From: a bacterium
GTDB lineage: Bacteria > Oederibacteriota > Muellerivitia > Muellerivitales > Muellerivitaceae
NCBI GenBank assembly: GCA_025980505.1
Contig: JAICXI010000155.1
Location: forward strand, 1 to 5,546
Direction: 5' to 3'
DNA: 5,546 nt
Each line of letters opens with the position of its first letter. Within the stretch, counting starts at the first letter, position 1. The notes below the pieces were generated by a model, which saw only the letters and a program-made list of their open reading frames with translations, ran no database searches and was not told the DNA's origin. Positions 1 through 5,014 of the stretch are shown here, piece by piece. Position numbers and translations under genes: made by a program.

Positions 1-134
1 CCAAGAGACTGGAGAAATACGGCATTTCCTCCCTCATCATCGGCAAGGCCCTTTACACCGGCAAGGTCGACCTGAAGCAGGCCATCAAAATCGCCAAGGA
101 CCCGCTGACTCCGGCAACCAAGAAGAGGAAATAA
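1..134 (+). CDS. hisA: HisA, ProFAR isomerase (C-terminal end only)
   Basis: This is the last 43 codons and TAA stop (132-134) of a gene that begins upstream of the window; the first complete codon is at position 3. The peptide contains GISSLIIGKALYTGK, which matches the final beta-strand and phosphate-binding loop (IxGKALY) of HisA, the cytoplasmic TIM-barrel isomerase that converts ProFAR to PRFAR in histidine biosynthesis. A lysine-rich tail (PATKKRK) ends the protein. The identification rests on this short motif and on the next gene being hisF, the usual neighbour and the next step of the pathway. HisF itself has a different loop at this place, so HisA is preferred. The catalytic residues lie outside the window. 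Confidence 0.85.
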   Translation, partial: KRLEKYGISSLIIGKALYTGKVDLKQAIKIAKDPLTPATKKRK

Positions 135-138
135 ATCC

Positions 139-273
139 GAACCACGGAGTTGCACGGAGGCAACAGGGTAAAGATTTCTAAATTCGTCCGACGTTTTTGC
201 TTCTTGAGGTTGGTGTTTTGGTTTTTGCTTCCCTCGTTTCCAGACTCTGTGTTATCCGTTAACTCTGTGGTTC
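139..273. repeat. Inverted-repeat element in the hisA-hisF spacer
   Basis: The left arm GAACCACGGAGTT (139-151) and right arm AACTCTGTGGTTC (261-273) are reverse complements with one mismatch in 13. A second, inner pair is CACGGAG (153-159) against CTCTGTG (245-251), also with one mismatch. The left side therefore carries tandem CACGGAG units and the right side tandem CTCTGTG units. The 85 nt between the inner arms are T-rich on this strand and contain no convincing ORF. The right arm ends 9 nt before the hisF ribosome binding site. It could be a REP/MITE-like intergenic repeat or a long RNA hairpin in the his transcript; copy number in the genome is unknown. Confidence 0.5.
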
Positions 274-291
274 ATCCTTCCGGAGGTTGAA

Positions 292-1062
292 GTGTTAGCC
301 AAACGCATCATCCCCTGCCTGGACGTGAAGGAAGGCCGCGTGGTCAAGGGCGTGAAGTTCGAGAACCTGCGCGACGCCGGAGATCCGGTGGAAATCGCGA
401 AGCAATACGACGCCGAGCAAGCCGATGAACTGGTTTTCCTCGACATCACCGCTTCCCACGAGAAACGCAACATCCTGCTGGACGTTGTCACGCGCACGGC
501 CGAGGCCGTCTTCATGCCCCTGACCGTGGGCGGCGGCGTCCGCACCACGGACGACATCCGCGTCCTCCTGAAATCCGGCGCGGACAAGGTTTCCCTGAAC
601 ACCCGGGCCGTGGAAAATCCCCAGGTGCTGAAGGAAGGCGCCGAGAAGTTCGGGGCCCAGTGCATCGTGCTGGCCATCGACGCCAAGCGCCGGGACCTCC
701 GCGACCCCTCCCGGGGATGGGAGGTTTTCACCCACGGGGGCCGGACGGCCACGGGCAAGGACGCGGTGGAATGGGCCCGGCAAGGCGTGGCCCTGGGCGC
801 CGGGGAAATCCTGCTGACCAGCATGGACAAGGACGGCACCAAGGACGGCTACGACCTGGAACTGACCCGCGCCGTTTCGGACGCGGTTTCGGTGCCGGTC
901 ATCGCTTCGGGCGGGGTGGGGAACCTGCAGCACCTGGCCGACGGCATCACCCAGGGCAGGGCCGACGCGGTTTTGGCGGCCTCCATCTTCCATTACCGCG
1001 AATACTCGGTGCGCCAGGCCAAGGAATACTTGAGGCAAATGGGAATACCGGTTAGGATTTAA
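292..1062 (+). CDS. hisF: HisF, imidazole glycerol phosphate synthase cyclase subunit
   Basis: This 256-residue protein has the normal length for HisF. With HisH, which supplies ammonia from glutamine, it converts PRFAR to imidazole glycerol phosphate and AICAR in the cytoplasm. Both catalytic aspartates sit at their canonical positions: D11 in IIPCLDVKEGRVVKG and D130 in VLAIDAKR. The phosphate-binding glycines are at TVGGGVR (about 78-84) and ASGGVG (205-210). The loop LTSMDKDGTKDGYD (about 175-188) and ASIFH (230-234) are also typical. The start is GTG at 292, supported by GGAGG at 282-286 with a 5-nt gap. It follows hisA after a 157-nt spacer holding an inverted repeat; hisH is not in view. 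Codons are strongly G/C-ending. Confidence 0.98.
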   Translation: MLAKRIIPCLDVKEGRVVKGVKFENLRDAGDPVEIAKQYDAEQADELVFLDITASHEKRNILLDVVTRTAEAVFMPLTVGGGVRTTDDIRVLLKSGADKVSLNTRAVENPQVLKEGAEKFGAQCIVLAIDAKRRDLRDPSRGWEVFTHGGRTATGKDAVEWARQGVALGAGEILLTSMDKDGTKDGYDLELTRAVSDAVSVPVIASGGVGNLQHLADGITQGRADAVLAASIFHYREYSVRQAKEYLRQMGIPVRI

Positions 1063-1122
1063 AAAACAAACGCCGGCTGCTTGCCGAAAGCCGCCGGCCA
1101 AACGCCGACAGCGAGGTTTGAG

Positions 1123-1404
1123 ATGAGCCTGCCCACCCAAGTCGTCCAACAGCTCCAAAAACTCGTCCAAGACAACGTGAACAAGTATTTCGGCCCCTTG
1201 AAGGCGGCCGAAAGGACGCCCGACAAGGTGAAAACCTTCGCCCAAAAGCAGCTGGATTTTTTCATCAGCGGAATCGCCAAGGAGTTGCCGGACCTGCGCG
1301 CGAAATGGGCCAACGGCCATCCCTACCACGCCCACCTCCGCATCAAGCCCAACAGCAACCTTTTTGAAGTCGAGATCATCGAGGACGTGGAAAAGAAATT
1401 TTAA
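1123..1404 (+). CDS. Small protein of unknown function, tandem paralog 1
   Basis: This is a 93-residue, charged, soluble-looking protein with no signal peptide or membrane segment. I do not recognise the family. ATG at 1123 is chosen because GAGG (1113-1116) lies 6 nt upstream and because the resulting protein aligns end to end, without gaps, with the next gene, also 93 residues. An in-frame TTG at 1081 would add 14 residues but lacks a ribosome binding site and has no counterpart in the paralog. By hand count 37 of 93 positions are identical, the core being KVxxFAQKQLDFFIxG (35-50), then PDL (56-58), W62 and GHP (65-67). The N-terminal half looks helical and the C-terminal end strand-rich (LFEVEIIED). 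It lies 60 nt after hisF and may share its transcript. Confidence 0.75.
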   Translation: MSLPTQVVQQLQKLVQDNVNKYFGPLKAAERTPDKVKTFAQKQLDFFISGIAKELPDLRAKWANGHPYHAHLRIKPNSNLFEVEIIEDVEKKF

Positions 1405-1467
1405 CCGCCAAGCCGCCGAGGGCGTCCGGAACGGCTGAGGGCAAAATCGGTAAAAAAGCATGGCACC

Positions 1468-1489
1468 AGGCCTTTCCGGCGGGCCTTTT
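1468..1489 (+). terminator. Weak hairpin followed by T4 between the paralogs
   Basis: AGGCC (1468-1472) can pair with GGCCT (1482-1486), with T1473-G1481 as a possible extra wobble, and the stem is followed by a run of four T. The stem is only 5-6 bp and the T run is short, so this would be at best a leaky terminator or a processing hairpin within the operon. It sits 34 nt before the start of the second paralog. Confidence 0.2.
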
Positions 1490-1523
1490 ACGGCGCCCCG
1501 GCGGTAAATCCAGGAGGGGGCCC

Positions 1524-1805
1524 ATGCCCCAACCCAACAGCATGCTGGTCGAAATCGAGAAGCTTATCCGCAAGAACGTCGTCCTGTATTTCGCCAACCG
1601 CCCCGACGGGGAAAAGACCCTGGAAAAGGTGGAGGCCTTCGCCCAAAAGCAGCTGGACTTCTTCATCGACGGCATGATGAAGCAATCCCCCGATCTGATG
1701 AAGATGTGGCGGAAGGGGCATCCCTTCCTGGCCAAGGCCGCCATCAACAAGGAAACCCTGGCTTTCGAGATCCAGGTCGTCGAAAAGGAGCCGGGGAAGT
1801 GGTAG
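1524..1805 (+). CDS. Small protein of unknown function, tandem paralog 2
   Basis: This 93-residue protein is a diverged duplicate of the gene 119 nt upstream. It shares the block KVxxFAQKQLDFFIxG at the same residue positions, the PDL and GHP motifs, and exactly the same length. The ATG at 1524 has a strong ribosome binding site, AGGAGGGGG (1512-1520). A 22-nt stretch encoding the core (1636-1657) is identical to 1235-1256 in the first copy, although the proteins are only about 40% identical overall. The N-terminal part (LVEIEKLIRKNVVLYF) looks helical. No catalytic motif is evident; invariant charged and aromatic residues (Q41, K42, D45, W62, H66) could be binding residues, but that is a guess. 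Its last codons overlap the start of the membrane-protein gene. Confidence 0.85.
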   Translation: MPQPNSMLVEIEKLIRKNVVLYFANRPDGEKTLEKVEAFAQKQLDFFIDGMMKQSPDLMKMWRKGHPFLAKAAINKETLAFEIQVVEKEPGKW

Positions 1806-2278
1806 AAGCCGATGAAAACAAGCAGGAGCCCCCGGCGAAGCCGTCCGTTCCCCCGGAAAAGCCGTCCTCGGCGCCGAAAATTTTCATTTACCTCCTGGCC
1901 CTGGCCGGGATGGGCCTGGCCGGGATTTGGGGCTACCGGGGCTTCCTTCGCGTCAAGGCTTGGCTTGGGGGTTTCGGGACCGGCGCCTATTGGATCGCGG
2001 GGCTCATCACGGGGTTCATTTATTATGATGCGGCCCACCGGATCTACGAGAGGATCAAGGAAAAACCCGCCGGGGGCGGCAAGGCCGCATCCTACCTCTT
2101 CTTTTGCCTGGCGTTGCTGACGGCGAACCCGCTTTCATTGAGCCTGGCCCTCTGGCTTTACGCCGCGTCCGATCCCCTGGCCACGGCCGCCCACTGGTTC
2201 TTCATCGGCTGCGCCGTGGCGGCCGGCATCGTGCTGGTGCTGGAGCGGTTGTTCGCCAAGAAAAAATCGAAACCTTGA
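1799..2278 (+). CDS. Four-helix inner-membrane protein of unknown function
   Basis: This 159-residue protein starts at GTG 1799, inside the end of the previous gene (7-nt overlap), with AAGGAG at 1785-1790 eight nt upstream. The N-terminus (2-26) is hydrophilic, rich in Pro, Glu and Lys, and probably cytoplasmic. Four hydrophobic stretches follow: about 27-46, 57-76, 98-122 and 130-148. The C-terminus is basic (AKKKSKP), also consistent with a cytoplasmic location. The segment YYDAAHRIYERIKEKP (75-90) forms a charged loop between helices 2 and 3. I do not recognise a family. An in-frame reading could begin further upstream at 1706, but that lies within the paralog 2 coding region and lacks a ribosome binding site. 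The overlaps at both ends suggest translational coupling with paralog 2 and the LOG gene. Confidence 0.8.
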   Translation: MVEADENKQEPPAKPSVPPEKPSSAPKIFIYLLALAGMGLAGIWGYRGFLRVKAWLGGFGTGAYWIAGLITGFIYYDAAHRIYERIKEKPAGGGKAASYLFFCLALLTANPLSLSLALWLYAASDPLATAAHWFFIGCAVAAGIVLVLERLFAKKKSKP

Positions 2279-2859
2279 AGGCCATCTGCGTTTATTGTGG
2301 CTCCAGCCCGGGAACCAAACCCGCATATAAGGCCAAAGCCGAGGCACTGGGGAAAGCCCTGGCGGGCCGGGGCTTGTCCCTGGTTTACGGCGGTTCGAAA
2401 ATCGGGTTGATGGGCCAGTTGGCGGATTCGGTCCTGGCGCAGGGCGGGCGGGTGATCGGCGTCCTGCCGGAAGCCTTGCGGGCCAAGGAAGTGGCCCACC
2501 CGGGGTTGAGCGAACTGCATATCGCGAAGGATATGCATGAGAGGAAAGCCGAAATGGCGGCGCTCTCCGACGCTTTCATCGCCTTGCCGGGCGGTTTCGG
2601 TACCCTGGACGAAACCATGGAAATGATCACCTGGAACCAACTGGGATTCCAGTCCAAGCCCATCGGGTTCCTGAATGTGGAAGGATATTACGACCGCCTT
2701 TTCCGGTTCCTGGCGGGCATCGAGGCGGAAGGCTTCGTGAAGCCGGGACTGGTGGAGGCCCTGATCCTGGAGGAGGATCCGGAACGGCTGGTGGAGCGTT
2801 TGATGAAGGAGCCTTGGCCCGACCTGGGCGCCTGGCCGCGGAGGAAGACGGTGTTCTGA
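2275..2859 (+). CDS. LOG-family (TIGR00730) Rossmann-fold nucleotide hydrolase
   Basis: This 194-residue protein belongs to the LOG / TIGR00730 family, once labelled lysine decarboxylase. Characterised members are phosphoribohydrolases that cleave nucleoside 5'-monophosphates, including cytokinin ribotides, to base and ribose 5-phosphate. The signature motif PGGFGTLDE (105-113) is intact, as are HERKAEM (88-94), the N-terminal strand ICVYCGSSPG (4-13) and LVYGGSKIGLMG (36-47). Length is typical. TTG at 2275 is chosen because family members begin M-K-x-I-x-V-(Y/F)-x-G-S at exactly this point. Upstream in-frame codons lie within the membrane-protein gene. The start overlaps the preceding stop as TTGA and has only a weak A-rich ribosome binding site, which fits translational coupling. 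The substrate cannot be read from the sequence. Confidence 0.93.
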   Translation: MKAICVYCGSSPGTKPAYKAKAEALGKALAGRGLSLVYGGSKIGLMGQLADSVLAQGGRVIGVLPEALRAKEVAHPGLSELHIAKDMHERKAEMAALSDAFIALPGGFGTLDETMEMITWNQLGFQSKPIGFLNVEGYYDRLFRFLAGIEAEGFVKPGLVEALILEEDPERLVERLMKEPWPDLGAWPRRKTVF

Positions 2860-2865
2860 TTCATG

Positions 2866-2889
2866 TAAACCACATAAATACGTGGTTTA
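2866..2889. terminator. 8-bp hairpin just after the LOG gene
   Basis: TAAACCAC (2866-2873) and GTGGTTTA (2882-2889) are perfect reverse complements around an 8-nt A/T-rich loop, starting 7 nt after the LOG stop codon. Its position suits the end of the operon, but there is no T run after it, so it may instead be a transcript-stabilising hairpin or a protein-binding palindrome. The rest of 2860-3007 shows no gene, only scattered short ORFs without ribosome binding sites. Confidence 0.35.
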
Positions 2890-3007
2890 AAGGATGGGAC
2901 ATGAAGAACCTTTTCGGTGCTCATGGGTCGCCAAGGGAATATCGCCTTTTCCCCGCTGACTCCGGACCTTGAACTGGGGTGCCGATTCCTGAAGTGAACT
3001 TGGGGAG

Positions 3008-3035
3008 TGTCCATGGCGGGGACCCGGAGTGGACA
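3008..3035. repeat. 28-bp array repeat, copy 1 (left boundary)
   Basis: It reads TGTCCATGGCG, GGGACC, CGGAGTGGACA. The outer 6 bp (TGTCCA / TGGACA) are perfect inverted repeats and the inner CGGG / CCCG also pairs, with a 3-nt interruption between them. It matches copy 4 at 24 of 28 positions. It is the only copy whose left arm deviates (T for C at base 7 and G for A at base 9), and it is the copy next to the host-like sequence. Confidence 0.85.
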
Positions 3036-3065
3036 GAGGATTTACAAGTTTGATGTTCGGAGAAG

Positions 3066-3377
3066 ATGAAAATATGGTTCGGCGGAAGAATTATGATTAA
3101 AAATTTTAAGGGAATAAATTTACTTGGGTGGCTTATTCCCCTTCTCTTTGTTTATTTTGTTTTCTTCAACGATCAATTTCCAAAAGCGTGGGAGGAACCC
3201 AAATATGGTATTGGCTTAGCCGGTGTATTCCTTTTCTTTGCGTGTTTTATTTATTTGAGCGGGATTGTTCTAGGAAAAAAAGAGAAAGCATTACCTCCGG
3301 CTTTATGGTTTTTGGGGTTCTCCGCGATTTATTTTATCGCGTGGTTAATAAGGACATATATTTTGGTTCGAAGTTAA
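3066..3377 (+). CDS. Small three-helix membrane protein, array gene 1
   Basis: This 103-residue hydrophobic protein has three predicted membrane segments, about 17-34, 48-69 and 78-97, separated by short charged loops (NDQFPKAWEEPK and GKKEKALPP). I do not recognise a family. The ATG at 3066 is preceded by GGAG (3059-3062), rather close at 3 nt. A second in-frame ATG at 3093, with GGAAG at 3084-3088, would give a 94-residue protein starting MIKNFKGIN, which is an equally natural membrane-protein N-terminus. Codons are rich in A/T-ending forms (ATT, AAA, TTT, TTA), unlike hisF or the LOG gene, suggesting a foreign origin. The gene fills its unit, with the stop 7 nt before repeat 2 and the start 30 nt after repeat 1. 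Confidence 0.75.
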   Translation: MKIWFGGRIMIKNFKGINLLGWLIPLLFVYFVFFNDQFPKAWEEPKYGIGLAGVFLFFACFIYLSGIVLGKKEKALPPALWFLGFSAIYFIAWLIRTYILVRS

Positions 3378-3384
3378 ATTTCCT

Positions 3385-3412
3385 TGTCCACGACGGGGAC
3401 CCGGATTGGACA
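3385..3412. repeat. 28-bp array repeat, copy 2
   Basis: It reads TGTCCACGACG, GGGACC, CGGATTGGACA. The left 15 bases are identical to copies 3 and 4. It matches copy 4 at 25 of 28 positions; all three differences are in the right arm. The outer TGTCCA / TGGACA and inner CGGG / CCCG pairs are intact, separated by three unpaired positions. Confidence 0.88.
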
Positions 3413-3447
3413 CCTCATTTTGTTGCCAAACGAAAGGAAAAAGGAAA

Positions 3448-3756
3448 ATGCTTGAACTGAGACCTTCCTGTGAAAACTGCAATAAGGCTTTGCCACCCGA
3501 ATCCCTCGAAGCCCGGATTTGTACTTTCGAATGCACCTTTTGCGCGGATTGTGCGGGAAAGGTACTTGAAAATGTCTGCCCGAATTGCGGCGGGGGATTT
3601 TGTCCCAGGCCTGTCCGGCCAAAAACAAATTGGAAAAACGATAATTACCTGGGGACATACCCGCCCTACACGAAGGTCAAGCATCGGCCGGTGGATTTAA
3701 AAGAGCATGCGTTGTTTTCGCTTCCCATTAAGAAATTGGCCCCGGAAAAAAGATAA
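3448..3756 (+). CDS. DUF1272 cysteine-rich (zinc-finger-like) protein, array gene 2
   Basis: This 102-residue protein opens with MLELRPSCENCNKALPPES and continues ARICTFECTFCADCA and CPNCGGGF, the full pattern of the DUF1272 family. Cysteines at 8, 11, 25, 29, 32, 35, 44 and 47 form C-x2-C type pairs likely to bind two zinc ions; a ninth is at 52. The family has no established function to my knowledge. The region after about 60 (TNWKNDNYLGTYPP onward) is a less conserved tail. ATG 3448 is chosen because DUF1272 proteins begin with this MLELRP. It has AAAGG (3433-3437) and a nearer AAGG (3441-3444). An upstream in-frame TTG at 3406 lies inside the repeat and adds a non-family N-terminus. The gene occupies the second array unit. 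Confidence 0.9.
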   Translation: MLELRPSCENCNKALPPESLEARICTFECTFCADCAGKVLENVCPNCGGGFCPRPVRPKTNWKNDNYLGTYPPYTKVKHRPVDLKEHALFSLPIKKLAPEKR

Positions 3757-3776
3757 AAATGAGAATCTTCGATGTT

Positions 3777-3804
3777 TGTCCACGACGGGGAGGTGTAGTG
3801 GACA
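3777..3804. repeat. 28-bp array repeat, copy 3
   Basis: It reads TGTCCACGACG, GGGAGG, TGTAGTGGACA. The left 15 bases match copies 2 and 4 exactly, while the centre and inner right arm are the most diverged of the set (24 of 28 against copy 4). The inner CGGG / CCCG pairing is lost here, leaving the outer TGTCCAC / GTGGACA as the conserved palindrome. Confidence 0.85.
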
Positions 3805-3852
3805 AGGAAAAAGTATTAATTGGGTTGTCTGTTTATTTTCGGGGAGGTGAGT

Positions 3853-4707
3853 ATGGGCGTATATAAGAGGTGGATATTTTCAGCGTTGGTTCTCTGCCTG
3901 GTTTTTCAGGCGCGGACTAAGACGGAGGCCCAAGATTCCCCGGAACAGGCGACTTTTTATTTCAACAATCTGATCCAATTCAAGCCCGGCCAAAAACCTG
4001 CGGATCCATCCCGTTACTTGGCTGACATCCTCAAAAAATCGCGGAAAAAGGATAATGGAACCTTTGCGGTTCCATACGCCCTGTTGAAAAGGGATATCTT
4101 GTTGGAAAAGGGCCAAAGGATCGTCATTTGCAAAGGCTCGGGGAGTCGATGGCTCGATTTTGGGTCTGCAACGGTAAATGATTTCTATGGGGTGGGAAAT
4201 GTCGGGATTTTTTTCGACGTCGAACCGGAAGATCCGGGTTTTGTTAAGGGAGAGGATAGTTCGGGTTTCCTTTACGTTGCCTTTCCTCCGGGGGAAGGTT
4301 TTCAGGTCAAATACGTCCCACAGAATACCTTATCCCTCAAGTCGATCCAGGATATGGTCCAAAAAGCCGTTCAAAAGGAGGACCGAAAAGGAGCAACCCG
4401 GAACTACGCCGAGACATTCCCGTCGCTTGGCGTCACAAAAGCTATTTCCGTCCTGAACACATCGCTCAGGATACTATCCCTGAAGGGAGAAACTTGCGAT
4501 GATTTTTGCGTCCTCGACCTGGGACATGACGTGATCGTGGAGGATGGCCTCGCTTTCGACAAGATATTCACCATTGGCAAGAGCATCTACATCGCCTTGA
4601 CTGGTTGCGCGGGGAACGACGAATCCTTCCACCGAGTCCTCCTGGAATACGATGGTAAACAACTTAGGAAGATCGCGAACGTCTCATATGGAGGCGGTGA
4701 AGAATAG
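3853..4707 (+). CDS. Exported protein of unknown function, array gene 3
   Basis: This 284-residue protein has a Sec-type signal peptide: a basic start (MGVYKR), a hydrophobic core (about 7-18) and a plausible cleavage site near TKTEA-Q (26/27). There is no lipobox. ATG 3853 is supported by GGAGG at 3843-3847 with a 5-nt gap; a TTG at 3820 would put extra residues before the signal sequence. The mature part is strand-rich with no membrane helices, suggesting a periplasmic or secreted globular protein. A helical, charged stretch lies at about 161-180 (SLKSIQDMVQKAVQKEDRKG). Cysteines C93, C215, C219 and C252 could form disulfides. I do not recognise a family. It is the longest array gene, alone in the third unit, with its stop 29 nt before repeat 4. 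Confidence 0.85.
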   Translation: MGVYKRWIFSALVLCLVFQARTKTEAQDSPEQATFYFNNLIQFKPGQKPADPSRYLADILKKSRKKDNGTFAVPYALLKRDILLEKGQRIVICKGSGSRWLDFGSATVNDFYGVGNVGIFFDVEPEDPGFVKGEDSSGFLYVAFPPGEGFQVKYVPQNTLSLKSIQDMVQKAVQKEDRKGATRNYAETFPSLGVTKAISVLNTSLRILSLKGETCDDFCVLDLGHDVIVEDGLAFDKIFTIGKSIYIALTGCAGNDESFHRVLLEYDGKQLRKIANVSYGGGEE

Positions 4708-4736
4708 TTGGGCCTTGACCTAGGGACGGGATCGAT

Positions 4737-4764
4737 TGTCCACGACGGGGACCCGTCGTGGACA
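4737..4764. repeat. 28-bp array repeat, copy 4 (perfect palindrome, intron insertion point)
   Basis: It reads TGTCCACGACG, GGGACC, CGTCGTGGACA. This copy is a perfect inverted repeat: 13-bp arms (4737-4749 and 4752-4764) around a 2-nt centre GA. The right arm is immediately followed by TC and then the presumed group II intron start at 4767. It is the only copy whose whole right half (CCCGTC then TGGACA) is complementary to candidate guide sequences in that intron. Confidence 0.92.
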
Positions 4765-5000
4765 TCGTGCCAGGATCAAGGGTGTAGTAGCCAGCAGGTG
4801 AGGCTTGATGTAAGCCGAGTCCTGACGGGGTAACCGCCTGAGGGCCCCGAAGTCAGCCTCCGTGGCAAGGTCGAGAGGCCTTGCCCGAAACGAGGTCATA
4901 AACCTTCTGTTAGGAAGGGAACAATCTTACAGTCCGCAACATCAAGTGAATCCTGCCGCGTCGTGAAGAGTCCGCCGAAAGGCGTAAGAGGAGGCCGAGC

Positions 5001-5014
5001 CCCGTGTCCACGGG
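5001..5014 (+). other. Candidate EBS1 hairpin of the group II intron
   Basis: CCCGT (5001-5005) pairs with ACGGG (5010-5014), presenting a loop centred on TGTCCA (5005-5010). That sequence is an exact complement of TGGACA (4759-4764), the last 6 nt of the array repeat just upstream of the intron. The pairing extends by one G-T wobble (5004 with 4765). This is the expected arrangement for exon-binding site 1 and intron-binding site 1, although the match stops 1 nt short of the presumed splice site. Confidence 0.55.

Larger units (their letters stand above)
3008..4764 (+). mobile_element. Cassette-like array: three genes separated by four 28-bp palindromic repeats
   Basis: Four copies of one 28-bp repeat begin at 3008, 3385, 3777 and 4737, all in the same orientation, with exactly one same-strand gene between each pair. 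Unit lengths from repeat to repeat are 377, 392 and 960 bp. Each gene almost fills its unit: stop-to-repeat gaps are 7, 20 and 29 nt, and repeat-to-start gaps 30, 35 and 48 nt. The three products are unrelated. Sequence here is visibly AT-richer than the flanking his-LOG region, especially in the first unit. This is the architecture of an integron or dif-module array, but the repeat matches neither integron attC (no GTTRRRY / RYYYAAC boxes) nor the dif consensus. No recombinase is in view, so mobility is inference. Confidence 0.45.

Noticed and set aside
1072..1098. Terminator after hisF from two GCCGGC copies
   Set aside because: The two self-complementary hexamers can form a 6-bp stem, but no T run follows and paralog 1 begins 24 nt later, so it is likely chance in GC-rich DNA.
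295..1461. Long reading frame on the minus strand opposite hisF and paralog 1
   Set aside because: It is a by-product of G/C-ending codons in hisF; hisF has both catalytic aspartates and full length, while the antisense product has no recognisable motif.
2104..2274. Longer N-terminus for the LOG protein
   Set aside because: The extra 57 codons overlap the membrane-protein gene and translate to an arginine-rich sequence unlike any LOG N-terminus; the family start matches TTG 2275.
3030..3058. TGGACA at the end of each repeat acting as a -35 promoter box
   Set aside because: It resembles TTGACA, but no TATAAT-like sequence lies 16-18 nt downstream in copies 1, 2 or 3.
3008..4764. CRISPR array, because a palindromic repeat of CRISPR size recurs
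   Set aside because: The intervals are 349-932 nt, of unequal length, and each holds a gene with its own ribosome binding site; there are no uniform short spacers or cas genes.
3008..4764. Classical integron with attC sites
   Set aside because: The repeats are only 28 bp and lack the GTTRRRY / RYYYAAC boxes; no integrase or attI is visible. Only the layout is similar.
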